Shown here piece after piece: positions 1 through 11,949 of a stretch of DNA of 64,000 nucleotides. Location of the stretch: positions 372,001 to 436,000 of the forward strand of contig NC_068572.1 in assembly GCF_025698545.1 (NCBI RefSeq), written 5' to 3'. The translations under genes were made by a program, and so were the position numbers. Numbering within the stretch: the stretch's first letter is position 1; each line of letters opens with the position of its first letter. This DNA is from Gossypium raimondii. Taxonomy: Eukaryota > Streptophyta > Magnoliopsida > Malvales > Malvaceae. The notes beneath the pieces were generated by a model. That model did no database searches and was not told the origin of the DNA. It saw nothing but the letters and a program-made list of their open reading frames with translations.

Positions 1-691
1 GGGTAACCAGTTCAACCATCAATTATTAAAACACTAAATGCGACACTCTGATGATGTGGTATAATATCAGAGTGTCATATGATTAAATTTTTAGTTTTCA
101 AGTTCATGGACCAAAATAGACTTAGTTGCCAAGTTCAAGTGCAAAAGTGGACCAAAAAAGGTACATGTACTAAAGTGAACCTAGTTGCTAAGTTGAGGGA
201 CCAAAAATCATATTATCCCAATTAGAATATCAATTATTTTCGGGTTAATTCATGAAATGTGCTCAAACTATCGTCTAGAATTTAAATTGATCACTAAACT
301 TCAAAAAGTGTCATAGAGGCTCTTGTATTAGGAGTTGGATTGCATTTTACCCTCTCTACTAAAAATTGAGCAAATTAGTCTTTTGAAGTTATATCAAAGA
401 GCAAATTGATCATTGAGTTAAAAATTCAATCCGTTTCTACTATTAAAAACTGATCATTATATGTTAGCATGAGATACACGTGATACTGTCTGATTATTCC
501 ATTGACACACCAGATTTAACAGTATAAATAGATGAAATTTTTAATAGAAATGACAAATTTACTTTTTGATTTAAATTATAGGAATTAATTTACCTATTTT
601 CTTAGTAGAAAGAGTAAAAATGCAATCTGAGTAATGTTAGTTGCAAATTCACAATGTAATGAATGATGATTTAAAAGCTTAAAAAGCTGAC
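1..691 (-). other. Intron 3 (part) of the NPF8-like gene, with repeat sequence
   Basis: No coding sequence matching the missing last exon of the transporter is seen here, so this stretch is best read as the third intron, continuing off the left edge. It begins with a decayed repeat full of phrases such as ACTAAGTTCAAGGACC-type alternations. It then holds a truncated copy of the window's commonest MITE at about 304-632. The exon 3 splice donor (AG|GTCAGC on the minus strand) lies at 691-690. Confidence 0.6.
304..632. mobile_element. MITE family A, copy 1 (truncated right end)
   Basis: The left part reads AAGTGTCATAGAGGCTCTTG followed by GGAGTTGGATTGCATTTTAC. The body has the family phrases AAAGAGCAAATTGATC and TAGCATGAGATACACGTG. 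The right end stops near GCAATCTGAG, short of the usual terminal inverted repeat. Confidence 0.65.
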
Positions 692-2091
692 CTAAGATCA
701 TCGGTATGGTCAATCTTGCGGCTTCCTTTGATATTAGACTCTGCATCTGCTTTTTCATACAAAAGAGACTTATCAGCAGGCACTGCAACATTATATTTCC
801 TAATGGATGCTACCAAAACCTGACATAGACGTGTTAGAGGGCTGCCACCGGGTATTTGGTTCCGATATAAACGAGTGCCCGCAAAGAAAAACCCGACAGC
901 TATAGCCATGGCTATAGCCGGGATGCCGAAACCCCATCCCCAACTCACATTGGTTTGAACCCATACCAACACAGATGCTGCAATGAGTGCACCAATGTTT
1001 ATTGAGAAATAGAACCAATTGAAAAATGAACTCTTGTGTATCTTCTCCCTTTCGTCCGTGTCGTCGAACTGATCGGCCCCGTATGACGAAACACATGGTT
1101 TAATCCCTCCCGTTCCTAGCGCTATTAGGTACAGCGCTAGAAATGTAATGGTGCTTTGCCTATCGGTCGGGTTGCAATTATCTTTCGAATAACAAAATGG
1201 CTTCATGCCATCGACCGATGCAGACATTGCTAAAAGTGTCATTCCCTATATCAATATTATCTCAGTGAGGGACTATAAAAGCAAAAGAATTATGGAGGTT
1301 CTTATATTAGGAGTCGGATTGTATTCTGCCTCATTTTTTTACAAAATGGGTAAATTAGTCATTGTACATTAAATTAAAGAGTAAACTCGTCCTTCTATTA
1401 AAATTTCCATCCATTTTTACTGTTAAAAACTGGTCTCTATACGTCATAATGAGGTGCACGTGTAACTTTCTGGTTATTTTGTCAATCAAGTCGGTTTTTG
1501 ACAGTAGAAATAGAAAGAACTATATTGCTTTTTGATCCAACGTATGTACAAGGACTAATTTGTTATTTTTTGAGTAAAAGGGGTAAAATGCAATTCGTCT
1601 TTTAATATAAGGGTCTCCATGGTACTTTTATAAGACTATAAACTTCGTATATTGCTTGGGCTCGAAGTATACTTACAATGATATAGATGATTGAGAAACA
1701 AGCAATTGTCCAATATCTTCCTAGATAAGAATCAGCTAGAAATGCACCAATCAATGGAGTAATGTAACATGTTCCACCCCAGTTCTGGTTATTTTTTGAA
1801 GCGGTTGCACTATGCTGGTTTAATTGATGCTTGAAATAAAGCACTAAATTGGTGCTCATCCCATAGTATGCCAATCTTTCACAACCTTCATTACCTGTTT
1901 GATAAAAGGCCAAGGTGAAACATCAAAATCTCTTATCTTTTAATTATTAATTTCAAGTTCGTTTAATGGCTTCCGTTTTGATTACCTATGATATAGGGAC
2001 AAGCTCTCCAGGTTCCAGTTGTCTTCTTATTAGCTGGATTTCCTTTGTAATCCACTGTCCCATCTTTGGTATATATATCATCTTCTTCCAT
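692..2091 (-). CDS. NPF8.1: NPF8/PTR-type di- and tripeptide transporter, 5' three exons (partial)
   Basis: Three exons splice cleanly on the minus strand: 2091-1986, 1894-1677 and 1245-692, with GT/AG borders and consistent phase. They encode the first 292 residues of a proton-coupled oligopeptide transporter. The start [11 protein letters not shown] and the following Asn-Pro-Ala-Asn-Lys segment closely resemble Arabidopsis PTR1 (NPF8.1). The NPF proton-coupling motif ExxER is at residues 38-42 (EGCER). Membrane segments include the conserved [12 protein letters not shown] and [14 protein letters not shown] stretches. Family members have about 570 residues and twelve membrane spans; the last exon, about half the protein, lies beyond the left edge. 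Exon 3 ends in HTDDLR, where PTR genes have their last intron. The protein presumably imports small peptides at the plasma membrane. Intron 2 carries a MITE copy. No disabling change is visible in the exons seen. Assignment to NPF8.1 rather than NPF8.2 is by resemblance only. Confidence 0.9.
1279..1632. mobile_element. MITE family A, copy 2 (in NPF intron 2)
   Basis: This near-complete copy of a roughly 350-bp element has imperfect inverted ends. The left end reads AAAAG...ATGGAGG...GGAGTCGGATT and the right end reads AATGCAAT...GGGTCTCCATGGTACTTTTA. It lies entirely inside intron 2 of the NPF8-like gene. It has no coding capacity. Confidence 0.7.
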
Positions 2092-2155
2092 TTGTCAAAG
2101 CCTGAAACTGTGAAAACTTGGATCAAGATAGTGTTCACATGCTATAATACTTCAG

Positions 2156-2585
2156 GACACAAAAGAATAATATGAACATGTTATGGATGAGCGTCTTGAA
2201 ATCGAAAAACAGACACAAATATACAAGTTCTAGGTCTACATGTTATAATCTCTACATTCTTAGTCTAGTTGAGGCTGCCAAACTTTTGCATAAACATGAT
2301 ATGAATGAGTGACTCAAAATACCTTGAGACACAAAAGAATAACATGAACATGATATGGATGACTGTCTTGAAATAAAAAAACACGACACGAATACACGCT
2401 AGGTTTACATGCTATAGTCTATACACACTCCTAGTCTAGTGTAGGCATGGACGAGTGTCTCAAAATAACTTGGGACACAAAAGAATAACATTAACATGAT
2501 ATGAACTGACACAAATATACGAATTGCTAGGTCTACATGCTATAGTATGTGCACTCCTGGTCTAGTTTAAGCTGACAAACTTTAG
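2156..2585. repeat. Degenerate tandem repeat upstream of the NPF8-like gene
   Basis: Three related units begin near 2156, 2328 and 2472, each with GACACAAAAGAATAA followed by a CATGATATGGATGA-like phrase. A second half carries CTAGGTCTACATGCTATAGT and CTAGTCTAG. Unit spacing is about 172 and 144 bases. The array starts only about 65 bases upstream of the transporter's ATG, so it occupies the promoter or 5' leader region. Confidence 0.7.
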
Positions 2586-3719
2586 CATAAAGATCAAAAA
2601 GATGACTTTGGGTTGCATTGAATCATGTTTTAACAGTGTATTGCTCCAAGAATTTTCAAAAACAGCACTGAAAGATTGTATTGAAATGAATGGATTTTCC
2701 AGGTTGAAGAAAATAAAAAGAAAATTGATGCATGAGAGAAAAGGAATATTGGGTTTGTTTTGGTATACCTTAAGCTTCAAGTAACAAGTGGATCAACAAT
2801 GGTTTTCCGGCAAAATAAAATTGAGAGTTGAAGGAGATGATGGCTTTGGTTTCCACAAAGGGAGAGCGATGAGTTTCATCAAAGGTATTGTCTTTACACT
2901 CTTATATATGCTTCCAAAAATCCAAAAAAAACCATAACTTGTGTTGCTTCTTCCTCTTTAATTTCATTAAAAATGTGTGATTATTTATTTTTTCTGTTTT
3001 TAATGCCTTTCCCTTCTTACATCACCTTGATGTCCACGAGACGTTTCTTCATTTTTTTTATATCAAGGGTCAAAGCAATATTTAGTCCCTAAATTTGAGA
3101 ATCTTTTTCAATTGGTCCTTAAATTTTTTTGGTCCAATTTAGTCTGGAAACTTAACAATTTTTCTCAATTTGGTCTTTAAACTTAGATTTCTTATTGAAA
3201 TTTCTATAAAATCTAAGAACATAGAAAAAATATTAAAAGTTTATATTTTTTATAAAAACATTCTAGACGATGATGTGGCAAAATTCAAGTTTTGGGACCA
3301 AATTAAAAAAGTTGTCAAATTCCAAGACTAATATGGATAAAAAAAGCTTAGAGATAAAATTCAGAAAATTGTCAAGTTCAGATCTCTTATATCAAATATA
3401 GATTAATACTATCATATGATAAAAAGGGTGAAAATACTTAAGAGATCTCAGATATTATAAGGATTGAAAAATTTAGTTCCTATATTATTAAAAGAATCAA
3501 ACAAGTCTAAATTATAATAGAGTTAACAATTACTATATAAAATATATTGAAAATTATTAATTTTAGTTGCAATTCAATTCTTAACAAAAGATTCATTTAC
3601 AAAACTATAAAAACTTTAAAATATTAACTGCGTACACTATTATAAGTATTAACTCTATTTCAGTTTAGCTTTATTTAATTTTTTAATGATATCGTGATTA
3701 AATTAATCTATTTAATTGT

Positions 3720-4020
3720 TATAATAAACGTTGATAATAACGGTAGAACGATCGCAAAGCAATAAAAAAAGAAAAAAAAAAGAACACACAGATTGTACGT
3801 GAAAACCCTTTCGGGAAAAAAACCACGGCAGAGGAGAAGAAATTCACTAATATGTTGACAAATGAATGATACAATAAGAGTTTCAACTATATCTATTTAA
3901 GGGTTGGAAAACCTTATTCTAATCAAAGTCAAATAGTAGAAATATAGTTTTATACCTTACTCTACGACCCTCGGCCTCTTGTCCCCGAGATTCCCTTATT
4001 TCTTCAACAGAGGGATAAAA
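3720..4020. mobile_element. Possible fragment of an LTR retroelement end
   Basis: The phrases GTGAAAACCCTTTCGGGAA, AACCACGGCAGAGGAGAAGA and CTCGGCCTCTTGTCCCCGAG resemble non-coding end regions of plant Copia-type elements as I remember them. No coding part, second end or flanking duplication was found, so this is an isolated old fragment at most. Confidence 0.3.
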
Positions 4021-4643
4021 AAGTTTATTAATTTTCATGAAGCATCATTGGTCGAATATTAAAACATGTATTTGGGTTGACTCTAAAAACAAATAGTAAT
4101 GTGAACAAAAGTGCAGTCTGAAGCCTTTTGGTTTGAACTTGTTGTCCAAAAAAGGACAAGCTCGATGATATATACAAAACTTCTAATCAAAGCAACCAGT
4201 TCATTTGATGTTAATTAATTAGTTTCTTAATGATGTGTTTATCATTTAATATGAATGCTATATTTGCTTTCACACCTGCGTTAATGCCAATAATTTCGGA
4301 CATAATTTAAAAACATGACATATTCGACAAATTTAAACACCATTAATACAGATTTTAGTACATGATTATTGTCTTGTAATATTTTGTCTAGCTAGGCCAA
4401 GTCTTTTTCAAGAATAACTTGTGAAGCTAATGCTTTGATCATGATGTTTATAAGATTAAACCCTCTTTTGAGACATGAAATGATGGTATTTGCTAGGAAC
4501 CCTTCTCTAAGCTTAAGGGTGAAAATGAAAAATAAAATTTTAAAGGGATTAAAGAGTAATTTTATTATTATATTAACTTTAATTTCATAAATTTTGAAGA
4601 GATTAAAGGAAATATTTAAGGGGGACCCAAAAATGCATAAGCT

Positions 4644-4853
4644 CAGGAGTGGATTTAAGGGGGCCCAGAAATGGAAATCATGCGATTCAGTCCTTTCAAA
4701 TAATAAAAATTTAAGTTAATATATGGTAAAATTGTACTTTGGCTCTTTCAAAATGAAAAATATATATATATTTAGTCCCTCCAAAATTGATATTTTAACA
4801 AATTTATAATTCAATTTTGATCCCCACTGTAAAATTTTCTGGATTCACCCCTG
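4644..4853. mobile_element. Short inverted-repeat element, family B, copy 1
   Basis: The ends are imperfect inverted repeats. CAGGAGTGGATTTAA opens it and CTGGATTCACCCCTG closes it (reverse complement CAGGGGTGAATCCAG). The interior has GGTAAAATTGTACTTTGGCT and AGTCCCTCCAAAATT, shared with related copies at 18908-19123 and 25549-25775 and with decayed pieces near 27420-27570 and 48905-49020. It is non-coding. Confidence 0.6.
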
Positions 4854-5135
4854 TATAGCTAAAAAAAGATTATAGTTTATCTATGAATTGGATGAAGCAA
4901 TGAGACTAGAATATTTAACTTTCATTACAAGGTAAATGGGTTAGTATTTCACTTTGACAATTTTTGCAGTTCTACTTTTTTTATGTACCAAAATGTTGTC
5001 AAAATTGATATGTTCAAAATTTACAGTAACTGAAATTTTGCTACATTGATTCATGGATGGAGGAAGTTTCAGCTTTTTCTATGGTGTAAATGTTGAGCAT
5101 AGCTTCTAGACATGCTGGAATTGTGTAAAATCGCC

Positions 5136-7820
5136 TCATTTTGACACTGCATTGCTAGCATTTCCCTCAGGCTTGGTTGGTTTCACTTCGGATTCTGTCG
5201 GCTTCGATGTTTCCACGGCAATGTTATGGTCGTTTGCTTTGTGATTATCCTCCTTCTTTGCCGCTTTCTCCTGCTGAAGTTGATAAGCCAGAGTTGGCCT
5301 TAGCTTCGGTTAATCTTTCAGTTTCGTGTTTAGTATCTTCAACAGATCGTGTACTAGCTGCCCCAGTGGCCTGTTCCACGACAGGCATGGCCTTTTCTCT
5401 ACTTAATATTTGGGACTCTCCTTTAGTATCACGAGCATGGACATAGATGACCCCTGTTGAACATTTGGTAAGTCTATGTTAGACTACCACATACCACATA
5501 CTTGCGCTAAGTTACAGAGAATTCATTTTTTCTCTAAGGTACCCATGTTTGACACTGGTGTCTGAGAGGCTTATATCAAACATAGACCGAGTGTCTAGAT
5601 TTACCTTGGAGTCCAAGTAACATAGCATACAGAATGTTTCTATACTTGTATATGACCCCAAGACCTTTAAATGTATTACTGACCTTGAATGTTTCGAGAC
5701 TGCTATTACTGGATGACTGATCTATTGAATTCACAACCAGCTTCCATTCATTTCGGGTTTTCTTGTGGTTGCTCAACATCTAATAGAGGTATTTCATTGT
5801 CCAGGATATTTTCTGCTATTACTGACCTTGGAGATGAAAATTTGTTTTCAGGAACTTGTTCAATCAACAATCTTTGATTTAGAGCCATCACAATTGGATC
5901 GTCAAATCTTTGTTTCGATCCAGAATCGTTGTTCTCTATCAACTTCTCTCTACTTTGAATTGCATTCGGTGCATCCCCAGGTTGGCATTTCTCCATCTTT
6001 TTAGATTCCAAAGGTGTTTTAGATTCATATGATTTCGAGTCTGAAACACTAGAAGCTCTTTGAGTTATTGGTTTTACGTTCAATTCTTCCATAGGCTTCT
6101 GATGAGAAGCATTTGGCTCATCGGGTTTCGTCTTTAAACCTTAAAGGTCTACTTTGACTCCCCACAATTCACTGTCGGAATGGATGTCCCCATCAACATC
6201 ACTATCATCATACGTAACTGACTCACCATCAATGGATGAACCTGTTGTTGTTAATGGAGGTGAACCAACTTCTGAGACCTCAACTTGCAAATCAGAAGCT
6301 ACGGAACAAGTTGAAGTAGGACGATGTCGATTATATGTACCGTAAAACAAATTGAACTCCGGCCTAGGCCTTTCAGCTGGAGATGGATTGAAATCATAGG
6401 GAAGTGTATGTAGAGTTTTCCCCTTAGGGGGAACTAAAAGATTAAGGCTCTTTTGCATTTGATCCCTACATATCTCGGGAGACTTACTCGTTTGATGTAA
6501 GACCGGTTCCGTGTCTTCAGATGAAGATGTGTAGCATGAATCATTGATGTTTATAGAATCCATCTCCATTTTGACATCATGAGGAGAGCCCATTGCTATT
6601 TCTCTAATCATTTCGTGTTTCCCTTCCAATGAATTCGTTGCATTTTCATGATTGGACTCATCTAGTTCAACGATATCAACATCACTTACTGTACTAGAGA
6701 AATTATGATGGTGATCACCCCCTTTATCTGATTGCCATTTGAATCTAGGATCTGTTGGCTCCTCCACAAGACTTCTTTGAGTACTATAATAATGATTAAA
6801 GTGAGCATCATTCGAGTCTTGGGTCAACCATGTTCTGCGACAGAAGCTTTCGTGTCTGCAGAAAAGCATTTCCTTTTGGTTGACTGTCATGAATTCTTGA
6901 TGGAAACTATCTCCCGCAAGATTCGGTTTCTCTTCGTGTGGATTATAACGTAAGTCAAATGGATTATTTTTAGGTACCCAGATTGAAGGTGCAGAACCCG
7001 GCATCTGTAATATTTCTTCGTATGGCTCATTCGTACCACCGAGAAGGTCGCTTTTAGCGGTCATAACAGGAGCCAAATGACTAGGGAGAATAGCATCTTT
7101 GTTCATCAAGTTTTTATCGACCGCCATTTTGAACAAATTCCTTGCTCTACGTTTCACCATTAAACTTTCAAGCCTTTGGTTTCTCTCTGATTCCAAAGTG
7201 CCGAGAATCATAACATTCTCCCGATCATGTTTGGTCCATTCAATCCCCTTTTTCCTGTCATCGTTCTCCTCCTCCCCTTCTTGGATACTTTCAACCTCTG
7301 CCCGACCACCACCACCATTAGAACCATCAAGCACTCGATCATTTCGAGTCTCGACACCGGATACATCCCCTCCACATTCTGTACTAATCCTCGTTTTCTA
7401 ATCTAAAACCAACTTCGAATTCTCATCCAACAAATTAGCATTATTACTACACAAACTACCATAAGGACTTCTAGGAGAAAACTTGTTCATGTCCTCATTT
7501 TCTTTCCTATCCCATTCTAAAACTTCCATTCGAGCATTTCGTCGAACACTTTTCAATGTTTTTAATGAAGGACCATTTGATCTACTTACATCAACATATG
7601 ACTTCTTCTCATTGTTTTTTCTCTTAGCTTTCAAATAAAATCTAATAACAGCATAAGCACACACAATAACAGGACAAGAACACATCAAATAGTAAAAGCC
7701 AACAGGAAAACATATATACAGGGATGAAACAAAGACAATAAAACCAGACACAAGTGGATACTTTCTTACATATCTATAACAACAACTTCCATAGAAGATG
7801 TTGAATACCCTTTGAATCAA
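5136..7820 (-). pseudogene. Decayed gene for an uncharacterised plant membrane protein
   Basis: One long minus-strand coding trace runs from about 7820 to a stop at 5136-5138. The N-terminal part has hydrophobic segments (FIVFVSSLYICFPVGFYYLM and PVIVCAYAVIRFYL), so it was membrane-anchored. A long acidic, Ser/Glu-rich cytosolic-type tail follows, with the motif ESERNQRLESLMVKRRARN. That resembles a repeated motif in a family of plant proteins of unknown function (my recollection, related to ERNxRLExLIARRRARK). Breaks: the same frame is interrupted by TAG at 7398-7400 and TAA at 6141-6143. Frame changes are needed near 5750 and near 5235, and no in-frame ATG opens the trace (a TGA lies just upstream of 7820). 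The tail ends KPTKPEGNASNAVSK. Each break is flanked on both sides by continuing coding-like sequence, which argues for recent decay or for assembly errors rather than introns. Confidence 0.7.
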
Positions 7821-8240
7821 TACTCATTCTGGGTCTTCTTCTTCTTCTTCTTCTTTTTTTTTTTTAAATTCCTAAGTAAAATCTATGTGACATGCATTTG
7901 AGACATAATGATAGAACATTGATTTTCATTTTGGTTTAGTTAAAACAGGGGAAATTAATGTAAGAGAAAAGTGAATGGATGTTGGGTTTAATTCTTTGTT
8001 TTTAAGAAATTTTAATTTTTGGTGGATAGTTTTTGCTGGATTCCTGTAATTTAGGATTTCCTCTGCCATTTTTTTAGTGATTAATTTTGCTTGGGATAAT
8101 ACGTGACAAATAAAAAATTGGTAATTGAAGTGGGGGTTAATAATGAAGTCTATTCTGGTTAAATTTTATAAGATGATCCATTAAGGATAGAAATTGGGTT
8201 ACATAGCAAGAGGCCCAAAAGCTAACAACTAAAATAAAAT
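7821..8240. other. Intergenic spacer
   Basis: This AT-rich spacer lies between the decayed membrane-protein gene and the solo LTR. It starts with a CTT-rich microsatellite (about 7832-7858). The last five bases, 8236-8240 (AAAAT), are the left flanking duplicate of the LTR. No gene is seen. Confidence 0.6.
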
Positions 8241-11061
8241 AGTCGAAATCATTTTTTTAAAAATTGAAAATAAAATGAAAGTCGCCACCGATCTTTTATT
8301 AAGGTGTGACCGGTTCACCATTAAAATGGTTTTGGTCTGCGAAATTTGAGAAAATAAGTTCGAGAGTCGGTTACGTACGAGGAAGGATTAGCACCCTCGT
8401 AACGCCCAAATTTGGTACCGAATTGATTGTTTAATGTCTTAGTGTCGAAACTTTGAAAAGATTTTAAAATACGATCCTTTGATGAGAAAACTTGAATAAA
8501 CTAAATTGAATGATAAGACGCACTTATTTCGCAGAAATAAATTGCCATACTCAGTGAGTTAGGGTACAACAATTCAATTTTCGAAATTAAATTTGTCCCT
8601 TTCTTAAGAAAATCATGTGTTTAATGAAGGCTACTTGATTGTTTAAGTCAATCGAGAAACCAGAATCCAGTAAGTTAGGGTTCAATTTCTCAAAATTCCT
8701 AAACCTCAAATATTGCCTTTATTTTAAAATCGGGACAACAAAATGTCGTATCCAGTAAGTTAGGATCCAACATTTTGTAATCTTAAGAATTTTATTTTAA
8801 CAATCCTATGGTTTTAACAAAATGAACACTTGATGATCTAAATTCATCGAGAAAGATTGAAGCCCAATAAGTTAGGGCACAATTCTCTCGGGAGCTTATG
8901 AACACGACGCTTTTTTAGGAACTTTGAAATAAAACAATTATAATGCTTTAATGAAATGCGATTCTTACAAATAGAACATAATTGAATAGCAATACATGTA
9001 ATGTAAAAGATAAATAACTATCTAAATTTAAACTAGAAGCAATCAAGCAAGTAATAAGCTAATACAAACATTCTTTAATCATGTTATACAAACATCCATA
9101 TTAATAATTAAGCAACCTAAAATTAATAATCAATAAATAAAAACTTCAAACAATGAGAAAAAGAAAAAGAAAAATATAGTAACAATGAATAAGATGAATA
9201 TTTGATACAACTTTGGTAATTGAACCAAAAACAAATAAAAGGTTTGAATAAATAAAGGAAATAAAATAAAAGTGAATAACATAAAATTAGTACTTACATT
9301 TTGATTTATAAAAAAAGTAAAATCTAGTATAAATAATCATACATACATAGTAATAATGTACAAAAGTTAAATAAATGAAATAAAATAACAAATTTAAAAG
9401 AAATAAGGTTTCTATGCATAAAAAATATCATTTGAAATTAATAACATATTATTATTATTATATATATATACTAAAAATACTACATATACCTATATAAAAA
9501 TATGAAGTATTATAAAAAACTTGAAGTTAATTATATATATATATATACGTGAACAAAAAATAAAAGGTATATATGAATTATGTTAAGGTAATGTCATAAA
9601 CATATATAAGAATATTTATAAAATTAAGAAATGAGTATATAAAATAATATGATATAATGAAAAATTATAGAAAGATTAGGTTAACTGATACCCGTATATA
9701 TATAAAACTATTAAATATAATAAACTGATTAATTTAACGAAAGTGGATCTATTTGAATCCAAACAAAATTCTAAGGGTTAATTTAAAATAAATGAGCAAT
9801 CGTCCATATTGAAAGCCACTGAAAATCACAGGGACCATTGTAGCAATTTAACACAAAAATCCTATTTGGCTTACAGATTGAAATACTCAAAACGGCGCCG
9901 CTCTAAACTGTACTCAATTGAAATCCGAATCAATAGTAAGGTATAAATTAAAATAAATAAATAAAAATTGAATCAAAGTCATATAAAATCTAGAAGGACT
10001 TGCTGCATAAATAATCCATAAAGGCAAAACGCGCAGATCCCTCCCTCGAATCGGGTCACCACGCGGATCTATGCCTACAAACGACGCCGTTTCGAAGCCA
10101 TGGCCCTAGCCTCAAACGATGACGTTCCCTTCACCATTTAAAACACAAAACCCTAAGCCATCTGATATTTTCCCCTAATCGAAAAGAAAACCAAAAGAAA
10201 AAAAAATGAACAAAACTCTCTACGCCGCTTCCTGAAAAATCGCACAAAACGAGACCTCCGAACCCTCGCTCCAGCCCCGACTGCGACGGAGAGAACGAGG
10301 ATTCGACCGCAAGGTATGTTTTTCTGATTTCTCAACATCTTTCTAGTATTTTTCATATGGTAAATCAAAAACAAGAACAGTAAGGAGAGAAAAAAAATAA
10401 AAAACGGAGAAAAAAAGAAAATACATGCGAATCACCTCTTTGATTCCGAATATTTTTTGCTCTTTAATTTCAAAATCTTTGTGTGTGTGTTTTTTTCGTG
10501 TGTTTGTCTCTGTAACCCCCTACAAAAGGCTCCCTATTTCTTCTTATAGCCGAAATAAAAAAAATGAAATCCCCCCGAATCTTTTTTCTTTACTTTTTTC
10601 TTATTTTCCTATTTTTTCTGATTTGCTGGCGATTTCTATTCTTTTTGTTTGCTTTCTCTGCCCTTTTCGTTTGTTTGTCCTTCTTGCAGGTATACGGAGG
10701 TCGTACGGTGACGTGGCGCGGTTCGGCGCAGCGCATGGAGGCGTGGCACGTAGCCGTGGCGCTCGTGTGAAGGCGCGCGCTTAGGCAGAGGCTCGGCACG
10801 TGGGGACGAAGGCCTTGGTGGCTGCGGCGCTGGAAGTTGTTTGCTGCTAGGGATTCTGTAATCGGGTTGGGATTTGGGTTGAGTTGGTTTGCTGGGCTAG
10901 GCTTAATGGGTTTAGGTTTGGGCTAGGTTAATAGGGTTTAGTTTACTGGGCTGTATTGATTTTGGGTTTGTAAAAAAACAAAAAAAACTAGACATTGTTT
11001 ATTGTTTTGTTTTTTTTGTTTATTTAATCTGCATGGGCCCGGGCTAAAATTGGGCCTTACA
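8241..11061 (-). mobile_element. Solo LTR of a large Ty3/Gypsy-type element
   Basis: Read on the minus strand, the unit begins TGTAAGGCCCAATTTTAGCC at 11061 and runs to 8241. It is 2821 bp and flanked on both sides by AAAAT (8236-8240 and 11062-11066), which fits a 5-bp target-site duplication. The GC-richer first third, the AT-rich middle and the GATCGGTGGCGACTTTC-containing end match my memory of long LTRs of Ogre/Tat-like Gypsy elements common in cotton. No primer-binding site, gag or pol sequence follows either end, so this is a solo LTR left by recombination between two LTRs. The short ORFs inside are chance. It is an old element, since the outer dinucleotide at 8241 is no longer canonical. 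The flanking AAAAT is low-complexity, so the duplication is supportive but not proof. Confidence 0.7.
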
Positions 11062-11201
11062 AAAATAATGAAGTATAATGGGTTAATTGGACCCAAGTCC
11101 ATCTCTAAATGGAATTCCATAAAAAAACCCGAAAGAATCCGAACAAAATTCATGCATGGCAATGAAATGAGTGGAAAAGATCGGAAAGAAGTGGTTATGT
11201 T

Positions 11202-11474
11202 TGGAGTCAGATTATATTTTATTCATTTTACTAAAAGGATGAGTAAATTAGTTCATAAACGTTAGATCAAACAACCAATCTTTTTTATTAAAATTTTCAT
11301 CCATTTTCATCCATTTTTACATGTATTTTATGTTGACATATATGAATTAGTTTTTAACAGTAAAATGGATGAAATATTTAACAGAATGACTGGTTTACTT
11401 TATGGTCTAACAAATAAGGATTAATTTACCTATTTTTTTAGTAGAGGAGTAATACAAAGGCGCCATGATACTAA
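11202..11474. mobile_element. MITE family A, copy 3
   Basis: It begins within the left inverted repeat (GGAGTCAGATTATATTTTAT). It carries the family phrases GTTAGATCAAACAACCAATC and TAGTAGAGGAGTAATAC and ends GGCGCCATGATACTAAG. It lies upstream of the plastid L4 gene and just beside copy 4. Confidence 0.6.
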
Positions 11475-11490
11475 GTGTTGAAATTTTTTT

Positions 11491-11812
11491 ATACCATCTC
11501 TATGCTTACCCATGGCTTTATATTAGAAGTCGATTTATTATGTTCCTTTTATTCAAAGAGTAAATTGATATTTCTATTAAAAATCTTATCCATTTCTACT
11601 ATTACAAAATGGTCCATGTATGTCAACATGAGGTACACTGTGTGCAATTGTTTGGTTATTCAATCAACTAAAATAATCTTTAATAGTAGAAATTGATAAA
11701 AAAATTATAGAAATGATTAATTTACTTTTTGAACTAATGTACAATGATCACTTTACTCAATTTTCAAGTTAGGAGGGAAAACGTAATCTAACTTTTAATA
11801 TAAGGGCTTTTA
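11491..11812. mobile_element. MITE family A, copy 4
   Basis: It carries the left-end phrase ATATTAGAAGTCGATTTATT, the central TGTCAACATGAGGTACAC and the right-end CTAACTTTTAATATAAGGGC. Both ends are eroded. It sits about 140 bases upstream of the L4 start codon, in the promoter region. Confidence 0.6.
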
Positions 11813-11949
11813 AGACAAATTTACCTTTCTTTTCGAAGGAAAGCGGATAAGAAATAATAGACTCTTCTTAGCTCATCCTTTTTCTCTTCTTCCCAAATAG
11901 CACCCAAAATCCAAAAAGGAAAAAAAAAAGAAAAAAAAATCCTCCAAAA

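Larger units (their letters stand above)
2586..5135. other. Intergenic, AT-rich with dispersed repeats
   Basis: No gene is supported here. About 3066-3380 is a decayed repeat with phrases of the type AATTTAGTCCCTAAATTTG near one end and their reverse complements near the other. A related copy is at about 35830-36215. About 3720-4020 holds a stretch including CGTGAAAACCCTTTCGGGAA that looks like part of an old LTR retroelement end. A family B element is at 4644-4853. The rest is unremarkable. Confidence 0.5.

Noticed and set aside
10153-10799. Several ORFs on both strands near 10.2-10.8 kb
   Set aside because: They lie in the GC-richer part of the solo LTR, overlap each other on both strands and show no recognisable protein.
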